A DNA stretch of 64,000 nucleotides from Clostridia bacterium (GTDB lineage: Bacteria; Bacillota; Peptococcia; DRI-13; SM3-B62), in assembly GCA_018432615.1 (NCBI GenBank), contig JAHDSQ010000001.1:62001-126000 (forward strand). The letters run 5' to 3'. The position numbers and the translations under genes are program-made. Of this stretch, positions 1 to 6,842 are shown in pieces. Numbering within the stretch: position 1 is the first letter of the stretch; the number at the start of each line of letters is the position of its first letter. The notes beneath the pieces were generated by a model. The model searched no databases. It had not been told where the DNA came from and saw only the letters and a program-made list of their open reading frames with translations.

Positions 1-1
1 A

Positions 2-283
2 CGATACAAGGTGCCTATCGTTGTGGACGGGTTCATTGCGGGAGCTGCGGCGCTGGCGGCTGTGAGGATGAATCCGCTGGTCCGGGAATACATGCTGTCC
101 TCTCATGTTTCGGCGGAAAAGGGAGGCAGATTTATTTTAGACTGTTTGAGAATGGAACCCATGCTTTGCATGAATATGCGTTTGGGGGAAGGAACAGGTG
201 CAGCATTGGCTTTTAACCTGATCGATGCGGCCTGCAGGATCATTAATGAAATGGGTTCATTTGATGATCTGAAGAAGGGTTAA
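2..283 (+). CDS. cobT: Nicotinate-nucleotide-dimethylbenzimidazole phosphoribosyltransferase, C-terminal part
   Basis: The gene is cut by the left window edge; the open frame runs from base 2 to a TAA at 281-283 and shows only the last ~93 residues. The visible part carries the CobT C-terminal signature: PIVVDGFIAGAAAL, then SHVSAEKG, then MRLGEGTGAALAF, with the conserved Glu of the last motif being the family's catalytic residue. CobT transfers phosphoribose from nicotinate mononucleotide to 5,6-dimethylbenzimidazole (or another lower ligand base) in cobamide nucleotide-loop assembly in the cytoplasm. The gene converges with the YitT-like gene; the two stop codons overlap. Confidence 0.93.
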   Translation, partial: RYKVPIVVDGFIAGAAALAAVRMNPLVREYMLSSHVSAEKGGRFILDCLRMEPMLCMNMRLGEGTGAALAFNLIDAACRIINEMGSFDDLKKG

Positions 284-1110
284 AAAGGTTTTTTAAAGCC
301 TTCTCCCATGACTTCATGAACATTATTGACGATAACAAAAGCCTCGGGATCCAGGTCTTGAATGATTTTTTTCAGACGCAAAAGCTGTCGTTTTCCCACG
401 ACAACATAGAGAATGTTTTTTTCGATGCCGGTGTAGGCTCCGTAACCTGTGACAATGGTAGCTCCCCTTTGCAGTTCGGTGGTAATTTTTTGGGTCAGGG
501 CGGCAGTGCATGTGCTGATGATAATGACCCCTTTAGAATCCCGGAGACCTTCTATGACCAAATCCAATACATAACTGGAAACATAGAGTGCGACCAAGGA
601 ATACAAGGCTTTTTCCAAGCCAAAGAGTATTGCCACCAAGGTTATGACACCCAGGTCGAAAAGGAGGAAGACCTTGCCGAAAGTGATGCCATACCTTTCG
701 TGTATGAAGCGGGCAATAATGTCCAAACCGCCGGTTGTGGCTCCGTTGCGAAAAACTATGCCGATACCCAGACCCGAAAAAACACCGCCATAGAGAGCAG
801 CCAGTAAAAGGTCGTTGGTGGGTAGCCCGTACTTGGCGGTTAAATCAACTGATATGGAAACCGCCAAGACACTCCAGAGGGTTTTAATGATAAAGGAACG
901 GCCCCATTTGAACCCGGCCAAAAGAAGTAGAGGAATGTTCAAAGCCAGTAAAATAGCGCCGACAGAGAAGTCGGAAAGATAGTGGATTATTAAGGCCAGC
1001 CCCGTAAAACCCCCTTCCGCCAAACCATTGGCGATAATGAAATAGTTAAGGCCGAAGGAGAAGATGAAGGAGCCCAATGTTATACCGATAAATGGTAAGA
1101 GAATATGCAC
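280..1110 (-). CDS. YitT family membrane protein (DUF161 + DUF2179)
   Basis: A 276-aa integral membrane protein read from a GTG at 1110, chosen because GGAG lies 7 nt upstream and family members start just before the first membrane helix; the frame is open further upstream but would then run into the divergent paaK. The N-terminal ~190 residues form several hydrophobic segments with the family motif NGLAEGGFTGLAL and a later GLGIGIVFRNGATTGGLDI. The C-terminal ~85 residues (from SKGVIIIST through a GYGAYTG motif to VHEVMGEGF) are the soluble DUF2179 domain. Function is not established for the family; a transport or sensing role is often suggested. It appears unrelated to the polyketide cluster. 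A -10-like TATACT lies on its strand near 1143-1148, but no convincing -35 accompanies it. Confidence 0.88.
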   Translation of the reverse strand: MHILLPFIGITLGSFIFSFGLNYFIIANGLAEGGFTGLALIIHYLSDFSVGAILLALNIPLLLLAGFKWGRSFIIKTLWSVLAVSISVDLTAKYGLPTNDLLLAALYGGVFSGLGIGIVFRNGATTGGLDIIARFIHERYGITFGKVFLLFDLGVITLVAILFGLEKALYSLVALYVSSYVLDLVIEGLRDSKGVIIISTCTAALTQKITTELQRGATIVTGYGAYTGIEKNILYVVVGKRQLLRLKKIIQDLDPEAFVIVNNVHEVMGEGFKKPF

Positions 1111-1157
1111 TTTATATCTCCGATCATATTCGTTCTGTTTGTAGTATACCTTAATTA

Positions 1158-1186
1158 TTGCAGTCAGAACAGTTATGTCATATACT
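1158..1186 (+). promoter_or_regulatory. Possible sigma-A promoter for paaK
   Basis: TTGCAG (1158-1163), a 17-nt spacer and TATACT (1181-1186). The -10 matches 5 of 6 consensus positions but the -35 only 3 of 6. It lies 55 nt before the paaK start in the divergent gap, so position and spacing support it more than sequence does. Confidence 0.42.
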
Positions 1187-1240
1187 TTAAGTTGGTGTTT
1201 AACATATATCAGTAAAGAGAAAGCTAGAGGTGGAGGAGTT

Positions 1241-2539
1241 ATGTATTGGAATAAACCATATGAATGCATGCCCCGGGAGCAGTTAGAAACATTGCAGCTA
1301 AAACGTTTGCAGAAAATTGTTGAGAAGGTCTTTCATAATGTCCCTTTTTACCGCCAAAAACTGCAGGAAGCGGGTTTTGAGCTGGGAGATATCAAGACCC
1401 TTGACGATATAAAAAGACTGCCCTTTACAACAAAACAGGATTTGCGAGATAACTATCCCTTCGGGATGTTTTCCCTTCCTATGTCGGAAATAGTGAGGGT
1501 GCATGTTTCCTCCGGTACGACCGGTAAACCTACGGTTGTTGGGTATACTCGGGGAGATATTAATAATTGGTCGGAGGTAATGGCACGGACTTTGACCTGC
1601 GGAGGCGCTACAAAGAATTCCATCGTACAAGTTGCTTTCGGTTACGGCTTGTTTACGGGCGGGTTAGGTGCTCACTATGGTGCGGAGAAGATCGGCGCAT
1701 CGGTAATACCCATCTCGGGAGGTAATACCAAAAGGCAGCTGATGCTGATGCAGGATTTTGGCACGACTGTTTTAGCCTGTACACCTTCTTATGCCATCTA
1801 TTTGGCGGAGGCTGTAGAGGAAGCCGGTATTGACCTCAGCACACTGAAATTAAAGCATGGTATATTTGGTGCCGAACCATGGTCGGAAAGAATGAGAATG
1901 GAAATTGAAAAGCGTTTGGGGATCAAGGCCATTGATATTTACGGACTGTCTGAAGTAATCGGGCCCGGAGTAGCCAGTGAATGCCAGGAGCAGAATGGGT
2001 TGCACGTTTTTGAAGACCACTTTATTCCGGAAATAATCGATCCGCAGACAGGAGAACCCTTGCCATGCGGCGAAAAGGGTGAGTTAGTATTTACGACCCT
2101 GACAAAAGAGGGGATACCTGTTATTCGCTACAGGACAAGGGATATTTCGATGCTGCATGATGAGGAATGTGCTTGCGGCAGGACCCATATCAGAATGCAT
2201 AAGGTCATGGGAAGAACCGATGACATGCTGATTATCAGGGGTGTCAATGTCTTTCCGTCCCAGATCGAATCGGCACTTCTCGAGGTCGGTGATACCCAAC
2301 CCCACTATCTGTTGATTGTCGATAGGAAAGGCAGTATGGACGAACTGGAGATCCAAGTCGAGGTATCCCGGGAAATGTTTTCCGATAAGGTAAAAGGCCT
2401 GGAGGGTCTGGAAGCGAAGATCAAGCATCAGATCGAGTCGCTGTTGGGGCTGTCGGCAAAGATCAAGCTTGTTGAACCCCATTCCATACCCCGCAGTGAA
2501 GGTAAAGCGGTTAGGGTTATTGATAAGAGAAAAATATAG
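1241..2539 (+). CDS. paaK: Phenylacetate-CoA ligase family protein
   Basis: A 432-aa acyl-CoA ligase that would activate phenylacetate or a related aryl/short acid with ATP and CoA. Length is typical for PaaK. Visible motifs: N-terminal [19 protein letters not shown] typical of the family, phosphate loop SSGTTGKPT (residues ~90-98), YGLSE about residue 240, YRTRD near 310 and the hinge [16 protein letters not shown] near 350. The ATG at 1241 is chosen over an upstream in-frame start because GGTGGAGG lies just ahead and the family begins here. The next gene encodes a tandem ACT-domain protein; paaK-ACT pairs recur in anaerobic Firmicutes and archaea, often linked to indolepyruvate or aryl-acid metabolism. 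It is not obviously part of the PKS cluster, though it could supply an aryl-CoA. Confidence 0.93.
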   Translation: MYWNKPYECMPREQLETLQLKRLQKIVEKVFHNVPFYRQKLQEAGFELGDIKTLDDIKRLPFTTKQDLRDNYPFGMFSLPMSEIVRVHVSSGTTGKPTVVGYTRGDINNWSEVMARTLTCGGATKNSIVQVAFGYGLFTGGLGAHYGAEKIGASVIPISGGNTKRQLMLMQDFGTTVLACTPSYAIYLAEAVEEAGIDLSTLKLKHGIFGAEPWSERMRMEIEKRLGIKAIDIYGLSEVIGPGVASECQEQNGLHVFEDHFIPEIIDPQTGEPLPCGEKGELVFTTLTKEGIPVIRYRTRDISMLHDEECACGRTHIRMHKVMGRTDDMLIIRGVNVFPSQIESALLEVGDTQPHYLLIVDRKGSMDELEIQVEVSREMFSDKVKGLEGLEAKIKHQIESLLGLSAKIKLVEPHSIPRSEGKAVRVIDKRKI

Positions 2540-2550
2540 GAGGGGTTGTC

Positions 2551-2979
2551 ATGGTTAAGCAGATTTCTCTTTTTCTGGAGAACAAAAAAGGTCGGCTGGC
2601 TCATGTTTGCCGGGTTCTGGGGGATGCGGGGATCAATATCAGGGCACTTTCCCTTGCCGACACAGCTGATTTTGGAGTTTTGCGCCTTATTGTCGATGAC
2701 CCGGCTAAAACCAACAAGGTCTTGTCTGAAAACGGTTTTGTGGCAAGCATCACAGATGTAATGGCGATACAAGTTCCGGATGTACCGGGTGGATTAGCCG
2801 ATGCGTTGGAGAAAATGGACAAAGCCGGTTTGGATGTTGAATATATGTATGCCTTTATCGGCACGGCTTCCCAGGATGCCCTGGTTATCATCAGGGTAGA
2901 TAGTATCGAAGGCGCAGTCGAAATAATGGAAGGGTGCGGAATAAATGTACTTAAAGAGGAGCAGGTGTATTCCCTATGA
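2551..2979 (+). CDS. Tandem ACT-domain protein
   Basis: A 142-aa protein made of two ACT domains: residues ~3-68 (KQISLFLENKKGRLAHV, then GINIRALSLADT) and ~72-138 (AIQVPDVPGGLADALEKM, then GLDVEYMYAF). ACT domains bind small ligands, usually amino acids, and this subfamily commonly follows paaK. A strong AGGAGGGG lies ahead of the ATG, 11 nt after the paaK stop, so the two are surely co-transcribed. It probably senses an amino acid and modulates the ligase or a nearby enzyme; no catalytic domain is attached. The 3' end overlaps lgt by 4 nt (ATGA). Confidence 0.88.
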   Translation: MVKQISLFLENKKGRLAHVCRVLGDAGINIRALSLADTADFGVLRLIVDDPAKTNKVLSENGFVASITDVMAIQVPDVPGGLADALEKMDKAGLDVEYMYAFIGTASQDALVIIRVDSIEGAVEIMEGCGINVLKEEQVYSL

Positions 2980-3725
2980 GTATTGACCCGATTGCTTTCA
3001 CAATCGGCCCCTTGTCTGTTACATGGTACGGAATCTTAATTGCTTCCGCCGTTCTTATTGGGATGTTTCTGGCCTTGCGGGAGGCGGAGCGGCAAGGGAT
3101 CGACCCCGATATATTTCTTAATATCCTTGTTGTTTGTTTGCCCCTTGCCTTTGTGGGAGCAAGGGTATATTACGTTGTTTTCAACTGGGGATATTACAGT
3201 GAAAACCTGGCGGAAATCCCTGCCACATGGCATGGTGGGCTGGCAATCCATGGGGGATTACTTTTTGCCTTTATCGGTGGGTATTTTATGTTCAAAAAGT
3301 ATCGGCTCTCTTTTTGGAAAGGCGTTGATATAGCTGCGCCCAGTGTAGTGCTGGGACAGGCAATCGGACGGTGGGGGAACTTCATCAACCAAGAGGCCTA
3401 CGGCTATCCGGTAGATCCTGAAAAGATCCCTTGGGCCATGTATATTGATGGGGCTTATCGCCATCCGACCTTCTTGTATGAATCTTTGTGGAATGTGGCG
3501 GTATTTGCTTTTCTGTTGTGGCTTAGAAGGAAAAGGGGCTTGAAAAACGGCGATGTCTTTCTTTGCTATTTGCTCCTTTATTCGCTAGGCCGATTTATGA
3601 TTGAGGGGCTGCGTACAGACAGTCTAATGCTGACCCCTTCCCTGAGAGTGGCTCAGGTGGTTAGTATTCTTGCCGCTGTGACAGCAGCAGCACTTCTCTA
3701 TTTGAGACATAAACAGAATTCTTAG
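2976..3725 (+). CDS. lgt: Prolipoprotein diacylglyceryl transferase
   Basis: A 249-aa polytopic membrane enzyme that transfers diacylglycerol from phosphatidylglycerol to the lipobox Cys of prolipoproteins. The family signature GRWGNFINQEAYG is complete (residues ~130-142), preceded by the conserved HGGLAIHGGLL segment and followed by HPTFLYESLWN; about seven hydrophobic segments are visible. Length is normal. It starts inside the end of the ACT gene with an ATGA overlap, so it is translationally coupled. The next gene but one on this strand encodes a lipoprotein that would be a substrate, but this is a general housekeeping gene. Confidence 0.95.
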   Translation: MSIDPIAFTIGPLSVTWYGILIASAVLIGMFLALREAERQGIDPDIFLNILVVCLPLAFVGARVYYVVFNWGYYSENLAEIPATWHGGLAIHGGLLFAFIGGYFMFKKYRLSFWKGVDIAAPSVVLGQAIGRWGNFINQEAYGYPVDPEKIPWAMYIDGAYRHPTFLYESLWNVAVFAFLLWLRRKRGLKNGDVFLCYLLLYSLGRFMIEGLRTDSLMLTPSLRVAQVVSILAAVTAAALLYLRHKQNS

Positions 3726-3738
3726 CTATCAGATAAAC

Positions 3739-3768
3739 AAAAAACCGGGGGCTGAGCCTCCGGTTTTT
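3739..3768 (+). terminator. Rho-independent terminator after lgt
   Basis: An A-run leads into a GC-rich stem (CCGGGGG / CCTCCGG, one internal mismatch) around a short CTGAG-type loop, followed by TTTTT. It sits 14 nt after the lgt stop and ends the paaK-ACT-lgt unit. Confidence 0.85.
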
Positions 3769-3829
3769 GTCATAAAACTAACCCCCTCCCGTATATTTAT
3801 TAGTAATGAGTGGGAAGGGGGAAATAACA

Positions 3830-4429
3830 ATGAAAAAAACGATTCTTATTGCGGTTGTTTTAATGCTGGTCTTATTGATAACGGCAGGCTGTGGTTTAAC
3901 CGGTAAACTGGCTTCGTTGAAAGAAGGGTTTAACGGGGAAGAGGGGGTTTCTACAGAAAATCAGACTTCTACGGTGGTGATTGAAGGGTCTGAAACGAGT
4001 CCTGTCCTGCAGGAAGAAACAAAAGCGGTTCTTCTCTACTTTGTGGATGCTACCGGCAATAAACTGGTGGCAGAGGAGAGAATGATTCCTAAGGTAGAGG
4101 GTATAGCCAGGGCTGCCATGAATGAACTAATCAAGGGCCCGGCATTGCTCGGACTGCAGTCGGTAATACCGCCCAGTACTGTTTTATTGGATATCAATGT
4201 ACGTCCCGAAGGGTTGGCGATTGTAGATTTCAGTGCGAATCTGATTGAAGACATGCCGATTTCGGCCAATGCGGAAAAATTAGCTGTATATTCCATAGTC
4301 AACACCTTATGCCAGTTTTCTACCGTAGATCGCGTAGAAATGCGTGTTGACGGCAAACAGGTCGATACCTTACTGGGTTTTGTGGATTTCGGAGAAGAAA
4401 TAACCGCAAATGCTGATTTAACAGAATGA
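3830..4429 (+). CDS. GerM-like (GerMN domain) lipoprotein
   Basis: A 199-aa secreted lipoprotein. Residues 1-20 form a type II signal peptide (two Lys, a hydrophobic core, then TAG before Cys21). A low-complexity Thr/Ser/Glu linker follows, then a GerMN domain from ~residue 63 (AVLLYFVDATGNKLVAEER, then MNELIKGP, then TVEIR-like DRVEMRVDGKQV near the end). GerMN proteins occur in sporulation and germination (GerM) and in other envelope proteins; this supports a spore-forming Firmicute but does not prove a spore role. The ATG at 3830 is chosen over one 8 codons upstream because AAGGGGGA lies 6-8 nt ahead and the signal peptide begins there. The 3' end overlaps the convergent loaP gene by 12 nt. 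Confidence 0.85.
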   Translation: MKKTILIAVVLMLVLLITAGCGLTGKLASLKEGFNGEEGVSTENQTSTVVIEGSETSPVLQEETKAVLLYFVDATGNKLVAEERMIPKVEGIARAAMNELIKGPALLGLQSVIPPSTVLLDINVRPEGLAIVDFSANLIEDMPISANAEKLAVYSIVNTLCQFSTVDRVEMRVDGKQVDTLLGFVDFGEEITANADLTE

Positions 4430-4939
4430 ATCGTTGATTTTCATGATTATCTCTATGCCCACATCTATGATTTTTGGTTCTCCCGCGACCTTCAACAGTA
4501 TCTTAGCCCTTTTCCTGCGGGAATCAACCTTTCTTATAAGCCCTTCCAAGCCCTGTAAAGGGCCTGATTTAACCACGACTCGCGAATTAACGAGGTAGAT
4601 GTTGGAAATATCGATGGTTTCCTTATTCCCCATCAACCTGGTGATGGGGGCCATTTCTGCTGCAGTTACCTTGGAGAAGTGAGTTCCGGCGGAGAGGACC
4701 CTGTAATAACCGGGAATGTTTTTCAGCCTGAAATAAAAGGAATTGTCCATCGTGGCGTTGATGAACACGTAGCCGGGGAACAAAGCTTTGGTGATATACT
4801 CTGTTTTTCCATTCCGTTTTTCAGGAAGAAGCCTTTTGGGAACAAAAGGGGACAAGGTAGCCTCATCAAAAAGGTAACGCAGGCTTTTTTGTACCATTTC
4901 TTCTTTTCCTGTTTGTACAAAGAGCACGTACCAGTCCAT
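4418..4939 (-). CDS. loaP: NusG-family specialised antiterminator, LoaP-like
   Basis: A 173-aa NusG paralogue. The N-terminal ~110 residues are the RNA-polymerase-binding NGN domain (DWYVLFVQTGKEEMVQ, then LFPGYVFI, then IPGYYRVL); the C-terminal ~55 residues are a KOW domain (SGPLQGLEGLIRKVDSRRKRAK) rich in basic residues. The opening WYxLFVxTGKEEMVQ, the PKR segment and the RKRAKILL tail resemble LoaP proteins, which promote transcription through long polyketide operons in Bacillus by recognising an RNA hairpin in the leader. The second Met (4939) is chosen as start: AAGGTG lies 6 nt upstream and family members begin MxWY; an ATG at 4960 is an alternative. Divergent transcription from a >58-kb PKS operon makes it the likely pathway regulator. 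A housekeeping NusG is less likely, because there is no secE/rpl context. Confidence 0.85.
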   Translation of the reverse strand: MDWYVLFVQTGKEEMVQKSLRYLFDEATLSPFVPKRLLPEKRNGKTEYITKALFPGYVFINATMDNSFYFRLKNIPGYYRVLSAGTHFSKVTAAEMAPITRLMGNKETIDISNIYLVNSRVVVKSGPLQGLEGLIRKVDSRRKRAKILLKVAGEPKIIDVGIEIIMKINDSFC

Positions 4940-5002
4940 CAGCCTCACCTTCCAAGTCATGGATTTCCCTCTCCCGGGTGCTGATTACTACTGTTCAATT
5001 TA

Positions 5003-5031
5003 ATATTATTCGTAATTAGTGAGATAGTCAA
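5003..5031 (-). promoter_or_regulatory. Sigma-A type promoter for loaP
   Basis: On the minus strand: TTGACT (5031-5026), a 17-nt spacer, TAATAT (5008-5003). Both boxes are near consensus and spacing is ideal. Transcription would start near 4996, leaving a ~57-nt leader before the loaP start. Confidence 0.78.
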
Positions 5032-5077
5032 CGGAGAAAATGTCGAATAATGTAGAAATAACGTAAAATTAGAACTA

Positions 5078-5106
5078 TTGACACATTTGCAACATACTAG
5101 TATAAT
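5078..5106 (+). promoter_or_regulatory. Consensus sigma-A promoter of the biosynthetic operon
   Basis: TTGACA (5078-5083), exactly 17 nt, TATAAT (5101-5106): a perfect match to the sigma-A consensus. Transcription should begin near 5113. I see no other convincing promoter downstream in any intergenic gap, so this could drive the whole rightward operon. So strong an initiation signal implies that control acts after initiation, for example through LoaP and the leader. Confidence 0.9.
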
Positions 5107-5129
5107 CGAAATATCAGGAAAAAATTTTG

Positions 5130-5167
5130 GCGGCAAGCAATCGATGCTGAGGTACGTTGTTTGCCGC
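5130..5167 (+). promoter_or_regulatory. Leader RNA hairpin, candidate LoaP target
   Basis: Arms 5130-5140 (GCGGCAAGCAA) and 5157-5167 (TTGTTTGCCGC) pair over 11 bp with one G-U, enclosing a 16-nt loop (5141-5156). It begins about 17 nt after the predicted transcription start and ends 22 nt before the first gene. No U-tract follows, so it is not an intrinsic terminator. LoaP-controlled operons are known to need a small hairpin in the 5' leader; whether this one has the required sequence features was not tested. Confidence 0.7.
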
Positions 5168-5189
5168 AACGCAACAGGGGCTACTTGCC

Positions 5190-5945
5190 GTGGCGCGAGT
5201 ATACGCTATTTCCGACATTCATGTTGACTATCAGGAGAACCGGCTTTGGGTGGACAACCTGTCGCGGGTTGAATACAAAAAAGACACCCTGATTCTGGTA
5301 GGGGACGTGACGGATGACTTGAACCTCTTGGAGGAGACGTTCAGGAAACTTGGTCGCAGGTTTTATCGCGTCCATTTCGTTCCCGGCAACCACGATTTAT
5401 GGGTCAGGTCTTATCGGGGGATTGATTCCTTGGAAAAGCTGCGGTTAATCGGAGAGATTGCCGGAGCATGTGGTGTTTGCATGGAATCATGCAATTATGG
5501 AACCCTTTCCCTTGTCCCTCTCTACGGGTGGTATGATTACAGTTTTGGAACCCCCGGGGAGACAATGTTGGAAAGGTGGATGGATTACTATGCCTGCCGC
5601 TGGCCGGCAGGTTTTGATGAGGATGAAATAACCGGGCATTTTTTAAGATTAAATACCGACAGGCTCGGCATCCGGAATAAGCATGTCATAACTTTCTCCC
5701 ACTTTGTGCCGCGTATTGATCTCTTGCCGGCATTTATTCCGGAAAAAAGAAGAGAAGTCTACCCGATGCTGGGAAGCGTATTGTTGGAACAGCAAATAAG
5801 AGCGGTAAAACCCGCTTTGCACATTTTCGGGCACAGTCATATCAATCTGGAGGTTGCCGTTGACGGCATAAGATATCTGAATAGTGCCTTGGGATATCCG
5901 CACGAAACGTTGATTAGTGCACGCAAACTTCGGCGAGTTTTTTAA
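5190..5945 (+). CDS. Calcineurin-like metallophosphoesterase
   Basis: A 251-aa dinuclear-metal phosphoesterase with all family motifs: D9-x-H11 in ISDIHVDY, G38-D39 in LVGDVTDD, GNHD (66-69) in VPGNHDLW, a single His in FSHFVPR, and GHSH (214-217) near the end. Substrate cannot be told from sequence; family members act on nucleotides, phosphoproteins or phospholipids. The start is taken at GTG 5190 because relatives begin VYAISDIH and AGGGG lies upstream; a TTG at 5157 is possible but falls inside the leader hairpin. It is the first gene of the polyketide operon, 77 nt ahead of the PPTase, which suggests a pathway role such as removing a phosphate from an intermediate or protective group. That role is inference only. 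Confidence 0.85.
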   Translation: MARVYAISDIHVDYQENRLWVDNLSRVEYKKDTLILVGDVTDDLNLLEETFRKLGRRFYRVHFVPGNHDLWVRSYRGIDSLEKLRLIGEIAGACGVCMESCNYGTLSLVPLYGWYDYSFGTPGETMLERWMDYYACRWPAGFDEDEITGHFLRLNTDRLGIRNKHVITFSHFVPRIDLLPAFIPEKRREVYPMLGSVLLEQQIRAVKPALHIFGHSHINLEVAVDGIRYLNSALGYPHETLISARKLRRVF

Positions 5946-6022
5946 TTGACAAATGTCATAAGAAAGACAGAGTGCCTGACATGTGTGACCGGAGGTATGA
6001 TTTAGGAAGGAGGAAGGTAAGA

Positions 6023-6805
6023 TTGGCGGTGGACAATACTTCTTCGCTAATTTTGATAAACAGACTGATGATGAAGGAAGAAGACGGGGGCTATAGCCCT
6101 TCTTTTTGTCTTGCATGTTTGCCGAGGACCTATGAATATGAAAGATTGACGGAATATTTGCACCCGCAGGAATTGGGATACTATGAAACTCTTAGGTACG
6201 AAAAGAGAAAAAGGAGCTATCTGTTGGGAAGGTTTTGCGCCAAAATGTCTTTTGCAAAGGTAAGCGGTGAGAATAAGCCGGAAGAGATACTGATTAAAAG
6301 GGGGTTTTTTAACCACCCTGTTTTAATATATTCAGGAATAAGGGACAACCTTGAAGTTGGGATCACTCATTGTGATGAGATGGGAGCCGCCGTTGCATTC
6401 TACCAGTCTTACCCTTTCGGAGTAGACGTTGAAAGGACAAGTCCGGACAGGGCATCCGTAATGGACAGGGTCATGACTGAAGAAGAAAAAGTATTGTGGG
6501 AGGGTCTGGGGATTTCCGCTACAGTCGCTTTAACTGCGTTTTGGACAGCCAAAGAGGCCCTTTCCAAGGTTTTGAAGACGGGAATGAATACGCCTTTTTA
6601 TGTTTTTGAGATAAGTAAAATTGAAGAGCAAGAGGGGTATTATGTCAGCCGATATAAGCATTTCAGTCAGTATTGCTGTTTTACCTTCAACTGGGGTGGG
6701 TATGTCCTTTCTTTAACCTGCCCTCAGGGAACGAAACTGTCGGAAGAGTTCATCCGGGAGGTACAGGGTGTTGGGGCAAAGTTGAAGCTGCTTGACAAGG
6801 ATTGA
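6023..6805 (+). CDS. 4'-phosphopantetheinyl transferase (Sfp type)
   Basis: A ~260-aa Sfp-type enzyme that converts apo carrier proteins to holo form by moving phosphopantetheine from CoA to the carrier Ser. The two Mg/CoA-binding motifs are present: FGVDVE (residues ~132-137) and FWTAKEALSK (~173-182); the N-terminal half contains the RKRSYLLGRFCAK segment usual in Sfp proteins. The start is uncertain: TTG at 6023 has AAGGAGG about 9 nt upstream and is preferred; GTG at 6029 also works, and the frame is open to 5972. Size fits Sfp (~225-260 aa) rather than AcpS. It would activate the PCP and the ACPs encoded downstream. Confidence 0.93.
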   Translation: MAVDNTSSLILINRLMMKEEDGGYSPSFCLACLPRTYEYERLTEYLHPQELGYYETLRYEKRKRSYLLGRFCAKMSFAKVSGENKPEEILIKRGFFNHPVLIYSGIRDNLEVGITHCDEMGAAVAFYQSYPFGVDVERTSPDRASVMDRVMTEEEKVLWEGLGISATVALTAFWTAKEALSKVLKTGMNTPFYVFEISKIEEQEGYYVSRYKHFSQYCCFTFNWGGYVLSLTCPQGTKLSEEFIREVQGVGAKLKLLDKD

Positions 6806-6842
6806 GTATTGTAAAGGCGGTAAAAAGAGAGGGGCTGGTAAA

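Noticed and set aside
270-310. Imperfect inverted repeat at the converging ends of cobT and the YitT-like gene as a bidirectional terminator
   Set aside because: The stem has several mismatches and is mostly A/T; too weak to call.
5946-5974. TTGACA at 5946-5951 as a second promoter before the PPTase gene
   Set aside because: No -10-like sequence lies 16-18 nt downstream; the gene is better explained as part of the operon from 5078.
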